NCBI GenBank assembly: GCA_013397695.1 | Contig: VYZI01000674.1 | Span: 1 to 64,000, forward strand | From: Centropus unirufus | Taxonomy: Eukaryota > Chordata > Aves > Cuculiformes > Centropidae | DNA length: 64,000 bases | Direction of reading: 5' to 3' | Shown here: positions 10,050 through 23,644 of the stretch, piece by piece | Layout: every line of letters begins with the position of its first letter | How positions within the stretch are numbered: position 1 is the stretch's first letter | The notes under the pieces: generated by a model | The model's input: only the letters and a program-made list of their open reading frames with translations | Told to the model about the DNA's origin: nothing | Database searches by the model: none | Made by a program: the position numbers and the translations under genes

Positions 10050-10682
10050 CAGGCTGAGCTGTTCCCAGAGGGGATCCAGAAGGTGCTTGTTGGAACTGGC
10101 TCAGTCCCACTGAGGATGTGCTGCTCACACCTGGCTGGCTTGAGCCACCCGGAGGGGATCCCACCTGGAACTGGCCTAGGCCAGCGGCAGCTGAGAATCC
10201 TGCAAGCTGCTGGATGTGGAAGGAAGAGGACGAAGGGGTTTCTGCTCCTGGTGTATGCAGCTGGGATGGAGTACTGGAGGGAGAGCCAATAGCAGAAGGC
10301 CCAGCTGATGGGATTAGAGACTGGAGTCTTTTCAACTGTCTTGGAGTCTGGCTGGATTGCTGTCCCAGGGAACCCAAGACAGACACCGGAGGACGGAAGA
10401 TAGCTGTTGGGAGGCGTGGGTGGTGGGTCAGAGCTATAGCGACAGAAGTGGTGGCTGCTGCAGCTTGCAGGGGTGCCTGGATCAGTGGAGTCCAGATGAC
10501 AGGGGTGGGTGTGGATGCAGCAGCTGCAGCGGCGGCGGCGGCAGCCTGGACATTGTGAGCACAGTGTGCCATCTCTCTGTCATGCTGCACAATCTGCTGG
10601 ATGATTTCATTCTCTTGGTAGTTGAAAACACCCGAATTGAGGTCATGCTGGACTTTATGCAGCAGAATGGAATTTTTCTTAC
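9094..10682 (-). CDS. HCN4: HCN4 exon 8, distal C-helix and C-terminal tail, to the stop
   Basis: The acceptor CCCTACAG ends at 10683 and the exon opens with GT, completing the split glycine of DRIG-KKNS. Coding runs 528 residues to TGA at 9094. It finishes the C-helix of the cAMP-binding domain (HKVQHDLNSGVFNYQENE), then QIVQHDREMAHCAH, which is typical of HCN4 and unlike HCN2. Conserved HCN4 blocks follow: VIWTPLIQAPLQAAAATT, ALTHHPRLP, LKRLQSLIPSA, SSSSFHIQQLAGFSA, ASGSHGSLLLP, ISASQPSLPQ, SSGSLP and the end PVRSKLPSNL. The final SNL is the tripeptide known to bind the TRIP8b subunit. Unusual are ten alanines (10516-10545), fourteen glutamines (10006-10047) and repeated FQ motifs. The plus-strand frames across this exon are shadows. 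Confidence 0.97.
10006..10047 (-). repeat. HCN4: CAG repeat coding 14 glutamines in the HCN4 tail
   Basis: On the coding strand there are five CAG, one CAA and eight CAG codons after a valine, giving 14 Gln (about residues 524-537 of the partial protein). Human HCN1 carries a polyglutamine tract in its tail, but I know of none in mammalian HCN4. The single CAA interruption would tend to stabilise the repeat. Confidence 0.95.
10516..10545 (-). repeat. HCN4: Ten-alanine run in the HCN4 tail
   Basis: Ten alanine codons (GCT, GCC, GCA mixed) follow HCAHNVQ, about residues 358-367 of the partial protein. From memory, mammalian HCN4 has a much shorter alanine run here. The mixed codons mean it is not a pure trinucleotide repeat. 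Confidence 0.9.
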
Positions 10683-12760
10683 CTGTAGGGAAAGTGAAGA
10701 GAGAATCATTCTGCTATGTGAAAGCATGGGAGGCTTCCTCAAAGCTTCCTACCAGACTTTCCTCTAGTTATGGGCACTGTCTCCACTCCATTGTCATTAT
10801 AGGGTCTATGTACAGCCTCTGTGCTCCTTCAACAAGATGACAAACATAAAATCTTCTGCTTTTGTGGTATGATCAGCAAACCTCAAGATTCCGTAAAATG
10901 TGCCTGACAGCACATATATTGTCAGTTAGACAGCAAAGCCACTTTTGAGAAGTCTGGCAGACCGGAAGCAAAGCTTATCAGTCTGCAAGATTCTCATTTT
11001 GGATGCCATAGTCTGAACTTCCATTAGAAAAAGATAATAAACCCAAAGGTTCTAACTGTTTGCAACGGCAAATGTCAACAACGTATGTCCATTGAAGTCT
11101 CCTGTCCCTTCAACTACCCTCCAGCGACACCTTTTCTTCACCTGTCTCATACAACTTGTTCAATCTGAAATCAAGTATGTATTTCCAGCTGAGAGGAAAT
11201 TTCTCTATGAATGAGAGACAGAAGGACCTTGCGTGCAGGAAAAGCTCAGCTGGCCCAAATAAGAGCCCTCAGACATGCTGCAGTACCCATCTTTCTTGGC
11301 TGTGCTCTTCTAGCCGCAGCTTTAAGGAAACTGCGGGCTAGCACACATCGTGTTCCAGCTTGGACTTCCTAGTCTGAAGGAAAATATTAGTTGAGCACTT
11401 TGCCTTTTCAATGGGCTGGAAAATGTGGTGTAAGTAGTTTGTCTGGTCTGAGGGCGCACCTGGCACTAAAGAAATGCACTCTGCTGGACTGAAGGACAGA
11501 ACTGTTCAGGGGGAGGAAATGCTACCAGTGTTGCCTTTTAACTAGGGCACAAATTCTCTTCACAAAGAAGAGGATTTCTGGTGTGGACAGGCTCTCTGCT
11601 TAGCAGATTTCATATCTCTTTTTTCATAATACCATGTCAATCAGCAACTGTGCCAGCATTGATTTATAAGGAGTTGGTATATCCTGACTTGAATGATTTT
11701 TATGCAAAATTAATGTGGATTAGATCCCTGTTCTTGTCTTGTTAAGGTTCCTCTATCCTGGCAACCTATTCAAGTTTGAATTGATGACAGCACTTGCCTA
11801 TGGGCTTCCTGGAGCCATTTGGATGCGAAGAGTTCAGCCCCATAAGTTCTGTGTGCGTGTGGCCGTGGCTGTGCACGTGCACACCTGGCCCTCCGTATGG
11901 GTCTGTTCAAAGCTCACTGTGTAGCTGAAGCTCAGGGGACAGGTGCACAAGGGTCACCTCCAGCTGAGGCACCAGCCACTTTGCATCAGATCATCAGATC
12001 AAAAGCTATAGTAATGCCCCTCCTGAAGCAAATGCTCTGGCCCCACACCCATCAGCAAAGCTCTGCTCTGGTTCAAATGCCATTTCTGCTGGTTCCTGTC
12101 TGATCATTTCTGGTACCTGTGTAGGATCAAGGCAAACAGCAGCATACCAATTGCTGCAGATTTACAGAGAATGAGATAGCAGCAGGTATACTGCTATGGA
12201 GGCCTAGATATGGAAGAGTCTATTTTTCTGTATTTTAACCCCCAAATCATGTCATGTCATTAAGGTTTAAAGCCTGGAAGCACAGCTCATGTCAATTAGG
12301 CTTTTTGCAGATGACGTCCATTAAACATGTTTCTACATTAAACTTGTTTCTACGCTTTCATGAAATCTCAACTTTCAAGATAAGCCAATCATTGATATAA
12401 TTGACTAAGACCACACCGTGGTATGTAATTTGCCCCATTCAGCATTCCAGCTTAAACTGGTCAGTTGGCAGTTTCCAAGAAGTAGAATGCCATATCAGGT
12501 GGCAGTGCCCAGTGAGATGCAGAAGGACGTTCTTTTCAATCCTATACCAGTGAGGTCTTAGATCTTTACGTATAGGTATGGGTGCATCTGTCTGCATCGA
12601 TGACAGACAGATTGTTTGGGATTTTTAGTGTCTGATGTATCTTTTACATCTGAAACAGATTAAAGAGTGTAAGGACATGCCTCAACTCCAGTCAAATGTA
12701 AAATCAAACACCTGGCAGCGTAAATGACTCTCTAGAGAGGGGGGTTGGTATCCTAGTGTC

Positions 12761-12780
12761 AAAAAAAAAAAAAAAAAAAA
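12761..12780. repeat. Run of 20 adenines
   Basis: An uninterrupted A20 run on the plus strand. The upstream sequence is not a retroposed family I recognise, and I see no clear target-site duplication, so I do not call it a retroposon tail. Confidence 0.95.
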
Positions 12781-15700
12781 GTAATTCTGAAATGGCCAAG
12801 TCTTGAATCTAACTAGCTGAGTTCCAAAATTACTACCAGGTAAAAAAGGTGAAAAAATTGTTGCACAAATAGGGGGGAAACTGTAAAGTGTAAGGTTGGT
12901 ACTGGTCCCTATCACATACAATGTCAGGAAGGCCTGCAGGGTGATGTTTTAGTTCCGGTGCCTAGCTGCAAAACATGGACAGGTACACAAAATATCCACA
13001 AGAATCAGGCTTGAAAACCTCAGTGAATAAGTACAATGTATTGGGGTTCTCTCTGGGAAGAAGTGATTTGATACCAATTTACAGGGACTTTCACAAAAGA
13101 AGGACACTGCTAAGAACCATTCCCTTCAGTTCAAGAAGGCTCTATGAGATAATGTGATTTTAGACAAGCCTGTAAAAAAAACAGAAAGAGCAATCTAAAT
13201 GCAATTGTAGTTAAGCACTGGAAGAACACACTGAGGGCTTTTCTCTTACTGTACTTTTTAAAATCAAATTTCTCTCTCTATAAAGCATATTGTGGCTTTA
13301 TCAACTGAAAGTGATGCAATAGTGCCATGCAGTTGTTCAGAGTGGATAAAGCTGAATTTCACCACAAAACCAAACCACTAAACTGCTGGCAGAATTTTGA
13401 TCCTGGATCCGTAACTGTTAATTCTGGGATGTGCTTGTTGTGGGTAGTGCTATGGGATGCTTAAAGCTTTTGTGTTTTACCTACTAATCACTCCCCAAAA
13501 AAAGTATGTGAACTGTTTTTTCTTTTCTTACCATGGAGAAAGATGCCAACCCTGAAGGACTCAGTGCTGAAAGCAAACGGTGTCCTGAGCTCCTATCATC
13601 ACTACAGGGGCTGAAGAGCCTGTCTGCACTGGAGCTGCTTGTGTTGGGTATGTATAGCTGACTGGCTATCCCTAAAAAGACAGACCCGGTTGTACAAGCT
13701 GTTTTTTCAGCCAGAGGCACCAGAGGGAGCATTGGATGTCACTTTTATAATTCAGAGTGAAGTATGTCGGGACGACACAGAAGATGATGCTGGACACACA
13801 CACAGAGTAATGTCCACCTAGAATCTACCAGAATCCCATTTGTGCTCACAACAGATGTGACCACAGAGAGCTGCTGAAACAGAACCACTAATTGCACCAA
13901 GGCTGGAGAGGAGGAGCAGCCTACACTGAAGGTAAGAGAGAACCTGGCCACCACCTTGAGTTAAAGCGGATTCAGATTGCAGGTTTGTAATCATTCTCTT
14001 TCTGGGGTTGCAGGTACAAATCCCAGCATGGGGAATCTGCTTCTATCATGCACAACTGTGAGGGCATGATGCGGATGGGAGACGGCATGCTGAGTTCAAA
14101 GCACACAGGCAAAAAAACCACCTTACCACACTTGCTTTTTTTATGCTGGCCCAAGGAAGAATGATGAGGGGAGAAGGAGAAAGCAGATGTTGCTAGTGCT
14201 GCTTTCCAAAAAGCTCAGTACCACCAACGGCTCCGTGTTCCCATCACTGCACCTATCTCATGCTCTTAATTCCATGTCACCTGCCTTTGGCTTCTGATGT
14301 GCTTGTGCGTGCTTGAATAGCCTGCAATTTCCAGTGCTGCCCTCAATTCAAATGAGAACTCATAGCAATGTTAATCAGAGCTGCATGGGTGAGTTGAGGG
14401 ACGGTTGTTTTCATAACCAGAGCTCTTGAGAACACAGAAAGACCTGAAGAGCAAACTCTGAGTTCCTTGGCAGACAACTAAATAGAAAATATGCTAACAG
14501 TTTCCAAACAGGCATAGTGTTTACTAGAAAATTATTTGATCAAGGCTCCTTAAATTTGTGTTGAACTGAAGAGATAGTACCAGCAGAAACCTTGGGATTA
14601 GTATTTTTTTACTTTTTAAAACAGAACATGTCAATTTTGCTCTGGAATTACATTACAGCTTACTGTTTTCCTGAGCTCGGCTTGAACGTATCAACTGTGC
14701 CATTAGAGAGACTTTTTATTTCCTAATTTGCCAAGAAGGTCTCAAATTTCTGCTTCAGAACATTTAAAAATTACTGAGAATATTTTTTCTGTTATTGAAA
14801 GGGAGAGGATTTTTTAAATTTTGTTTTCTAAATCACAATTGGTTAGCAAACAGAAATATTAATTGGTTCCACCACCTAATTAATGGCATCAGTTACACGA
14901 CCTTTCTGCACATCAGTGCAAGCTTTGTTAATTGCTTCTGGAGAAAACCCTGCTTCAGGTCAGCACCAGATGAGAACAGGCAGACAGCAGAGTCCTGCTG
15001 GGACGAAGCCATTTTGGTGGCTGGCCAAACCAAGGTCCTGCATGAAACACATTCCATTCGCTCCAACATTTGCAGCGAGTTTGCTTGGGCTGGTGGTTCT
15101 GAGGTTATTTCTCCCCTTTGTCTTATTTATGAAGTCACTTCAGTTTCAAATTAGTTTGTCCTGCTCTGAATTTATTGTCACAGCTCCTGCTTCAAAGGGA
15201 GGGCAAAACAGAGAGCAATCACAGGACTGACAGGTCGAGTAGTTTGTCCCTGAGTAGCCTGAAGTGTGCAGATGTTCTGCACCATGCTTGGTGAACTGCA
15301 ACAGAGCCCTGTGTTCTTGCTCAGCTGCTGAGAAGCTCCATCAGGGGAGAGAAGGCCAGACCACCGTTACCCCTTCAGTCTCATCCCCCATACACAAGAG
15401 GCTTATGTTACTTGGATTCTCTGCTGTGGTGTTTACCCTACATAAATTTAAGTGCTAGTCAAAAGTACAAAATACCCCAAACATTTCTCCCAAAGCTAAA
15501 AGCACTCTAGAAATTTACTGAGATGCCAAGGAACTGGCACAGCAACCACACTCACACTCACACACCAACTCCCACCCTTGCTTACTCTCAGCTCAAAGTT
15601 CCTGATATTTCCATTGAGATGCTGCCTTGGGTTTCTGCAGGGCAAGACGTGTGGAATAATCCGATGAAGGGAGGGCTGGATGGTCCCAAGCAGCCACGTG

Positions 15701-18700
15701 CCCCTGAACAGGACTGAGGGATAGCTCAATTGATGGAGCTCCTGACACAAGATGACTTTTTTTCCCATAGCCAGACAAAAATAAATGTCATCAATGGAGT
15801 GCTCTGGGTTCTAAAAACTCCTTATTTTCCTCTCCGCAACAATAGGCTAGGTACAGGGAAAAATGAAAGATATTTAGAGCCTAGAAATGTTCATAGCAAA
15901 ACTACGTGCTTTGAAGTGGAGTAGGGTATGTAAAATTATGGAAACCAAGCAACTAGATGTTGCTCCCTTAATAAAGGATTGCAAAGTCAGATTTTCCTCA
16001 ACTGTCAATAGTGTACAAAAGAACAGGGAGAAAGGCTCGTGTGATTTCATAAAAGGAGCCAGCACCCAACAATAACTCTTCTATCAAATAATCAAAATTA
16101 GCCTTCTGTTGTTAAAATTCTGCACAGACACAGGGGAAATTAGCTTTGACTTGCTGTTCAGTTCTCTTTTCAGTTTTGTCTAAGCCCACTGGCTGCAGTT
16201 TAAGAATTCAGGTCACTAAATTGCTTTCTGAATTTGCATGCATTCGAAATAATCTCACTTTATTAGACTGGCTTTTGCTCTGGCCCGGCTGTCAAAGAGG
16301 CTGCTCCATGCCACACAGTTATTTCTTTCAGGTCTTCACTTCTCATTGTTCATACAGTGGGTACCAAATGCCCTGCTTGGATCACTGGTCGCAGCAAATG
16401 GCTCACAGCACATTGCAGCTTTGAAGGGGATCTTTTCCCCCCCTTGCCTATGGGTTACTTGAGTCTTGAGCTGGTCTCCTCTGGTAATTCATCTTGCAGC
16501 CAGCATCCCCACAGGGGCAAAACAGCAACTGGCAACTGCGGGCCAAACAGCCCTGGCCACACTCAGTAACTGGCAGTTTGCCACAGCAGCTTCTATGCCA
16601 CGGGGAACTCTTCTGCACGGGGACTGTGCTGGCTGGAAGGCCTCGCTGTACCAGCTCTTGTCACTCTCCTAACAGTCCCATATATAGAGGGATATGAGCT
16701 GGAACAGAGACTGCAAAATAGTTTTTAACTCCCTGTCTCTGTGCTCTTTCCCTGTTCAAGCCTGACTTCCAGATATAAGTCAACGCACACTATTAACTCT
16801 CATGTAAAGATTTCTGCTCAGAATTGAGGTAGCTCTTGGAAGCAAAGCAAAGCCAGCTGGATCAACTTTAACACCATCCACAGAAGAGTTCAGTACACTA
16901 AGTCTGCCCTAGAAACTAATTCAGGTTAACTTTCCTGAGAGCCTGGCTGTGCAAATACATTACAGACTGGACATGCAGTTCTCAATGAACTGCTCTGCAG
17001 CCATTGCCATGTGTGCCCATGCGCCCCAATACACACAAGGCAGCACCCATCTGCAAACACAGTTTCATTTCTCTGTTGCTAACATGGTATCTTTTGAATT
17101 CTGGGGTCACAGCTAAAGTACAAACTTATCTCCTTCTCCCGTGCTCTCTCCTTTGCAAACCTATGTGGAGTTACACCGGTACGCAGGGGTTTATTGCAGG
17201 AAAGTCAAACACCATATTGAAAGGGAGATACATTTTATCAGTGTACAACCCACTGTGGAGCTGAATCAGTTTTCTTATCACCATCTTCACAACAAATAAT
17301 GACTTCAAAAATGTTAAAAGGACAATTCCCTGTCTTTCTAAGTAAAGGTCTTCCCTCCCTGTATGGTTCAGGCTTACCACTTATTGCTTCTCCTCTCCCA
17401 AACACCAAATGGATATCTTCCAAAATATGGGGCGTCTCTTTCAACAGACAGAGCAAAACATGCAACGGGGCTTAACTGCTGTAGGGCAAATGATACACAG
17501 TGAATAATGATATCTGATGAATTTCAGGACAGGTACACAGAACTTAAATTAAAGGAAGCTCCTTGCTCCCAGTCTTTACAGTTAAGCCCATCATACAGAG
17601 CTTTGTAGAAAACAATAATTAGTATATAGCTCTCTAGAGCAAATATTTGTGAATACCCATGAATGGGTGTAAGAACTGTATCATTCTGGAGCGCCTGTGA
17701 AGGCCTGCAATGCCTGAAGTGTGGTGTCCTGTCTGTCACTTATCACTGGAGACTGAAGCCAAAGGTCTGCCTTCTCCTCAAGTGTAAGAAGTGCTTGTGT
17801 CTGAAGCTCCTGCACTTAAATTCTCTGTGCCCTTGTTGGAGCTGACAGCTGTGAGAAGGACAGATTCTAGAAGACTCCAGATATTCTGACACTGTTTTTC
17901 TGTCAGCTGTTGCACTGTAGTCTGGTTGCCAACAGCTACTTGCCTTCAAGGCAAGGACAGTTTCTTGAACTTAGAAGTGTGGTTGTTAAGCAAGTCCTGC
18001 TTCATGTAATTAAAAAGCAGGTAGAAAATTATTTTTAAATATGTTGGAATGATGAAATGTTACCTGAACAGGTGTTTGACTTTGGTGCAGATAGAAAAGA
18101 GCTGTGGACATGGCTCTCGAAATATAAAAGTAATCTGGTACCTTGGGATACCCATGGAGATGTGGCACAAATATATTGCATCTCCTATGGCTCCCCCAAA
18201 TCTCTCACCTCTGCTTCATGTCTTGCAGCTGGCACTCCATCCATCTGTTGGATTGCAGACTCCTGCCTAGAGCACTAAACTTCCCAGAGAACCCACAACC
18301 TGCGAGTCACACATAGGTTGGGAGAAAGCAATGTGACCAAGGTCATTTACAAAGTCAAAGACAGGTCTCCCGAGATCCCACCACCTTCTTCACAGCCCCT
18401 TCTGTTGGGGTGTTTCCAGTTTTATTTTCCTTCTAGAATTGCAAGAGAAATAGCATGTCATATTTAGGTGAACAGGGTTGCCACTTCACCTTAATTATGC
18501 GGAAGTAATCAACATTCACTCCTGGCTAGGGAGTGGCTTAAATCTATCCTTTGGCTGGAGAGAAAATATTCCGAATCTGGACCTCACCTCCAAATAAACA
18601 GACATTGAAATAGTCTGTTCCTGCTTCAACTCAAGTCCAAGATCCAACCCTGCATATCCACGGTAGGTAGCATTGCCAGGGTGTGAGACACCTAAGACAT

Positions 18701-21088
18701 TTTAGCCCCCTTTGGAGAAGACGAACCACACTTCAAATGCCTTTTTGTCTCCGCTGACTCCATGTTGTACTGTTGGAAATGTTGGAAGAAGGTTCCAAGT
18801 CAGAGGAATGCACACAGTGGTATCTGAACTTTGATTCCTCATAAACGGTTATGCTTGTGGGTTATTCAGGTGATCAGAGAGGACACATCACAGAAGAACC
18901 TATGTTACCTCTTCTCAGTGACTGATACCCTCACCTGCTCAGTACTTGGACAATCAGATTCAATCTCCTGAAAGAGCTGGGCAGAATTCAATGTGATTTT
19001 GAAATAAAGCTTCCTCCCAAAGCACATACTCTGATGTTGAACACCTGGACCACAGGAACCTGCATCTTTACACCACCTGTGCCTGTATCAGCAAGCTCAA
19101 ATAAGCAGCATAGATATATATATATATAAAAAAACCCATCTCCTTATGACCAAATCTGCTTGCTCATCTCACATGTGCAGCTCTTTGGAGGCTACTCACC
19201 TGTGTACAGTAAACAAGTTTGGGAGTAAAATGTGAATATAGTATAAAATTTATGATGATTACATATTGTTCTGTTTATACACATTTCAATCTGTTTTATT
19301 TATTCACATGATCTCACAGGGTTCCTGCCACAAGGGAGCAGGCAGCTTAGAGGCATTCAGAGACAGCTCCACCTTTGCTGATATTGCTTTCCTTGTAGAG
19401 AGCTGAGGAACTGAGGAAATGAGGCACAGAGCAAAGGCGTGACAAGGACAAACAAGGGATCTATGGCAGCGCTTGGCACGGGTCCCAGATCCCCTCATTC
19501 ACAGCTCACCTAGCCTGCCACAGGCCAGTCGTTCCTCTGAGGCAGCACATCCCACGGTATTACTCATGACCTAGACAAGCTGTGTTGCAAACCCAACAGG
19601 GTTTTGATTGCAGAAGTGTGATCATGAGCTGAGAAATAGGGTGCCTAGTAAAAAAGGTTTGGGAATGGCTATTTTTGCAACTAGTTTATAGGACAAAGCT
19701 TCTAAAACTTCTACCACTATAATGTCTTGTACCACAATAATATTATCTAATTATATTCAGAGACCAGTATTTTGTTGTTTCAAGCTTTACTTTGGTTTTT
19801 TTTGTAGCATCTGCAATGTTTGGAGGAAATGCAAGACACTTTTAATCCTAACTAATTAACTGGGATCCCTGTATCAAAACATATTCAATGGGAATTCAAA
19901 TTGTACACAAATCAAACTGTGTGGTGAAAGCTTCTTGATGAAAATGAAAAAATAACTTCCTCTGTCCACAAGCACACCTTCAGCTTTCACCAGCCAGCCT
20001 TAAATGGATGGTAGGTAACCTTATGAAAGGCCTTTATGGTATTACAGCCCAACAATGGCAAATAATTGTCCCCTGATATTTTTTAAATGCATCAGTGATT
20101 TTGATTTGACAGTATTCATGACTTGTCTTGTATTTTCTTTTCTTCCAATGAACATTTGAACGGTTGTGTTTTACATGTGCAAATACTTGTGAAAATCTGA
20201 TTTTAAGCTTCAGTGGTCACTGAGAGCCAGTTTCAAAGCTGGTCAGGAGCAAAATGATGTGACTTATGTAACGTATGCATCATAAACTGGGACGATTCAC
20301 AAATGCTTGTCAGACCAAGAATTACTCACTGGAGAAATGAACAAATAATCTCAACACACAAATACTACACAGAATTTTACAGCTTTTTCAAGAGCAAGAG
20401 AAAGAGGAAGATTTAATCAGTGATGGAATGACCATTAATCAGTGATCAGCTGAATTTCCTGGAGTCTCAGCCTTCAGGCCCTGGGCGTGTGGAGAGATGT
20501 GCATGTGATATTCTGCAGGTTGAGGAGTTTTTTAGGGTCTGAACTCCCTCAGAGAAGAGTTAAGCAGGGACACAAATCTATGCAGAATCCCAGCTTTAGC
20601 CAGTTCATGGAGACTTATCCCTCCCAGTTTTTAGAGCTCTTGCAAGTGCATAACACCTGGGAAGCTTCTTCCCCAGCCGTGCATGGCAGAGGCAGGATGC
20701 CAATATAAATTCTCATTAACAACGGGGGTTAGAAGGACACATCAACATGTTTTTTGCCAAGCGATCAGCGTTGCTGACAGCTCCCTGGGGTCTATGCCCT
20801 TTATGCTCCTGCACTGCCCATCTACCAACAGGAAGAGAGGGGCACACAGATCACAGTGCATCAGCCCCTGTCCTTCTTGTCTGCCCAGCCACAGGCTTTC
20901 AAACCACATTTACTCTCAAAGTGTATGCCTCATTGCACCTCCAGTCAATCAGTACTGCTCTTGCTGCTTCAAGGGATGAGGTCTTCAGTTATCCTCCTGC
21001 CTCTGTGCTACTGAGACAAGCTTAGACCAAGCTTTCCAAATCCTCCATATAGCAGGAAATCCTGCAAACATCCCCTTAGTCACTGTGA

Positions 21089-21168
21089 ATGGATGGATGG
21101 ATGGATGGATGGATGGATGGATGGATGGATGGATGGATGGATGGATGGATGGATGGATGGATGGATGG
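21089..21168. repeat. (ATGG)20 tetranucleotide microsatellite
   Basis: Twenty perfect tandem copies of ATGG (80 bases), in intron 7. The open frame across it encodes a meaningless MDGW repeat. A perfect array of this length is likely to be polymorphic. Confidence 0.99.
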
Positions 21169-23644
21169 GAGTTTTCTCACAGCTCTCTCAATTCCACTAA
21201 GCGCAGTGGGAATACTGGATGGATCTTATCCTGTACCAGAATAGTGATTGGGCCCTCTGAATCATTTCACATACTCAGTGAAGTAGAGATATCTCAAGGA
21301 CGTGTTGTCATCTGGGTAGAAGGGAGTTACTGAATGTGCCACTGACTTGGAAAGAGGCTCCCATTTGGTTCCATCTTGTGTACAGATCCTGAGCTGAATG
21401 TAACAGGAACAAAAAACATGATCCTGCTTCTGTTCATACCTGATTTTTACCTTTCTTTTTTTCCTCTTAACTTATTCCTCTAGAATAATCCCTCTATTTT
21501 ATGAGTGTTAGCAGAATGCAGTAATCTTGACTTCCCTCAAACATCACATGTTGTCACATGGCTACTCCCCTTCTCTTTCTGGATGGTGTGTGTTTCAGGG
21601 GTAGGTGAGGAAATGCCTTATGTATAAATACAGCAATCCCCATGGGATCTGTGAATTTCAAGAATTCCCTTAGGCTCTTTGGGAAAAAATCCAGCTGAAG
21701 AGTGCTGGGCATGACATGGTTGGAAGCTGCTAGGGAAAGGCCGTTTTGCAATAGTTGAGGATATAAAGTTGAAACAATGGCAGATCTGAAGTCTGCTTGC
21801 CAGGAAAACAGGGGTAGCACTAGGATTTTCAATGTACAACTCTGGAATTCTCTTCTACAGCATAGGGACTGATGTTGGATGTCTCAGCTCAGCCGAATGG
21901 CAAAAGGAGGAAAGGACAATATCAGAGTTCTGCACCAAAGGGCATGTTATTCCAGTTGCTCCTTGTAACTTTCTGACCTTATGTTGGCATTTTGCAGCTG
22001 TGTGGAGGGCAATTTCTCCTAGGAGAAGAGGCATGTGAGGTTATTTATGCTGGTTCTGAATTCTCCATGATTTTTAGTTACACGTGCAGCAGCACGCCTG
22101 TATGGTCACAGAGAGCAGCAGGCTCGGCACTTCAGCAGCACCAACCTTCTAAAGGCAAAGAATTTGAGGTAATGTCAAGCTGTCCCATCCCTGGTTGTGC
22201 CTGACATTACATTTAGTGAGCAGTTTGTTGAGTCTAATTTAAATAACCCAAGTGATGGGACTATTGCCACTTATACTAGGGCCTCATTAGCATGGGTTTT
22301 GCCAAATTCTACATATTTAGCTCATGACCTTTTGCTCAGGGGTCACACTTTCTGATTTGCAGCAGGTAATGAGATGCAGAGAATACAATGTTCCTGGCAT
22401 GAAAAGCTCCAGAGGCATTGCACCCCGTGCTGGGATGCCAGCTTATTCCCTACCCCCCCATCCCATTATCCTGCTTGCCTTCTGCATTGTAGTCAGACCT
22501 GCACTGACCTTTATGATTCTGAAAAGCAATGAAAATGCATGCAGTTTTAAGAGATGTATAATAAAAAGCTAAAGAAGTTAGACTTGGGCTCTGAAATGCT
22601 CAGTCCTCAGCTCTGCAAAGACTTCTGGCATGACCTTGCATAAGTCACTTAATCTCTCTGTGTTAAACATCTCTGGCTGAGACCAAGAAATGTTATCCTG
22701 GTCTTCTCTAGTTAGACAGGGATGTTAGCAGTGCAGGTTATGCCTCTGTCAGAACAGGAGACCATCCTGGGATGTGTCACTATAAGCTGCAGCAATTCAA
22801 TCAATTGTGTTTAACTGGGGCAAGGAGGTTAGATTTTTATCAGTTATTCCATGTCATTGTTCAATCAGGTGCCTATTTCTACTGAAAATATTTATAGTTG
22901 GACTCTACTAGACAGCTGGGTCGGTGCTTTGTTGTTGTGTTTTGCTGATAGCTTTGCACAAGAGGCTCTTTCAAATCAGAAGCTTTCCCTTTCCTACAGC
23001 ACTCCCTGCTTCTCCAGTTGCTTTCAAATTATGAAAAAAAAAAAGCCCTGTCCCAATAGGGAAAGTTATGGTCTGCATTTTTAATGAAATTATTACCAAA
23101 GGAGAATTTTTTTCCTCATAAATGTGGTGCTAGTTTTTGTCTTAAAAAAATTGATCCAGATAGCCTATGCAGTCACACCCTAGCCAGCCTCCCTGCAAAA
23201 TCAGGTCACACTAGCAAACACTCGTATGAGGGGTGATTTGTGTCACTGAACACCTTGCTGGAATACCAAGGTTTTCTTACAGTTCTTTGGGCTCACAGCT
23301 TGGTCAGATTTTTCTTGGAACTGGGAGGCTGTCAGTATTTACACATTCTAAGCTAAAATTAAAATTCTAGTGAATACACTAGCATGGCCCTGATGGCCTC
23401 AGATTGCAGATCTGGGTCTTCAAGAAGAACTTTTGGAAAGGCAAGCAAATGGAAGCAGGAGCCAGCAGAAATGTGTATATGTGAGAGAGAAACAAGGACG
23501 TGGAATTACCTGCCTGTGAATGGATCTCCTTGTAGGTGCTGAAGTCAGGCAAGGAGAGACAGGATGGGTTTCCTTCAGTTCAACACTCCAGCAATGGAAC
23601 CAAGGACCAAGCCTGGGAAGGAGACGCTCACACCATGTACTTAC

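Larger units (their letters stand above)
10683..23644 (-). other. HCN4: HCN4 intron 7 (about 13 kb)
   Basis: It runs from the donor ATTG|GTAAGT of exon 7 to the acceptor CCCTACAG of exon 8. Inside I see a run of 20 A at 12761-12780, a short TA run at 19114-19128 and the ATGG microsatellite at 21089-21168. No conserved exon, RNA gene or recent CR1 copy is apparent. Numerous open frames of 60-120 codons on both strands show no domain and are treated as chance. Confidence 0.9.

Noticed and set aside
10118..10558. Long plus-strand open frame (146 codons)
   Set aside because: It is antisense to HCN4 exon 8, and its glycine/alanine/tryptophan composition is a shadow of the coding strand.
9094..10682. 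Assignment of the channel to HCN1 because of the polyglutamine tract
   Set aside because: QHDREMAHCAH, VIWTPLIQAPLQ, ISASQPSLPQ and the PVRSKLPSNL end are HCN4 signatures. The HCN1 tail differs throughout.
12761..12780. Poly(A) tail of a processed pseudogene
   Set aside because: No retroposed coding sequence or target-site duplication was found next to the A20 run.
21085..21333. Open frame encoding an MDGW repeat
   Set aside because: It is the translation of the ATGG microsatellite.
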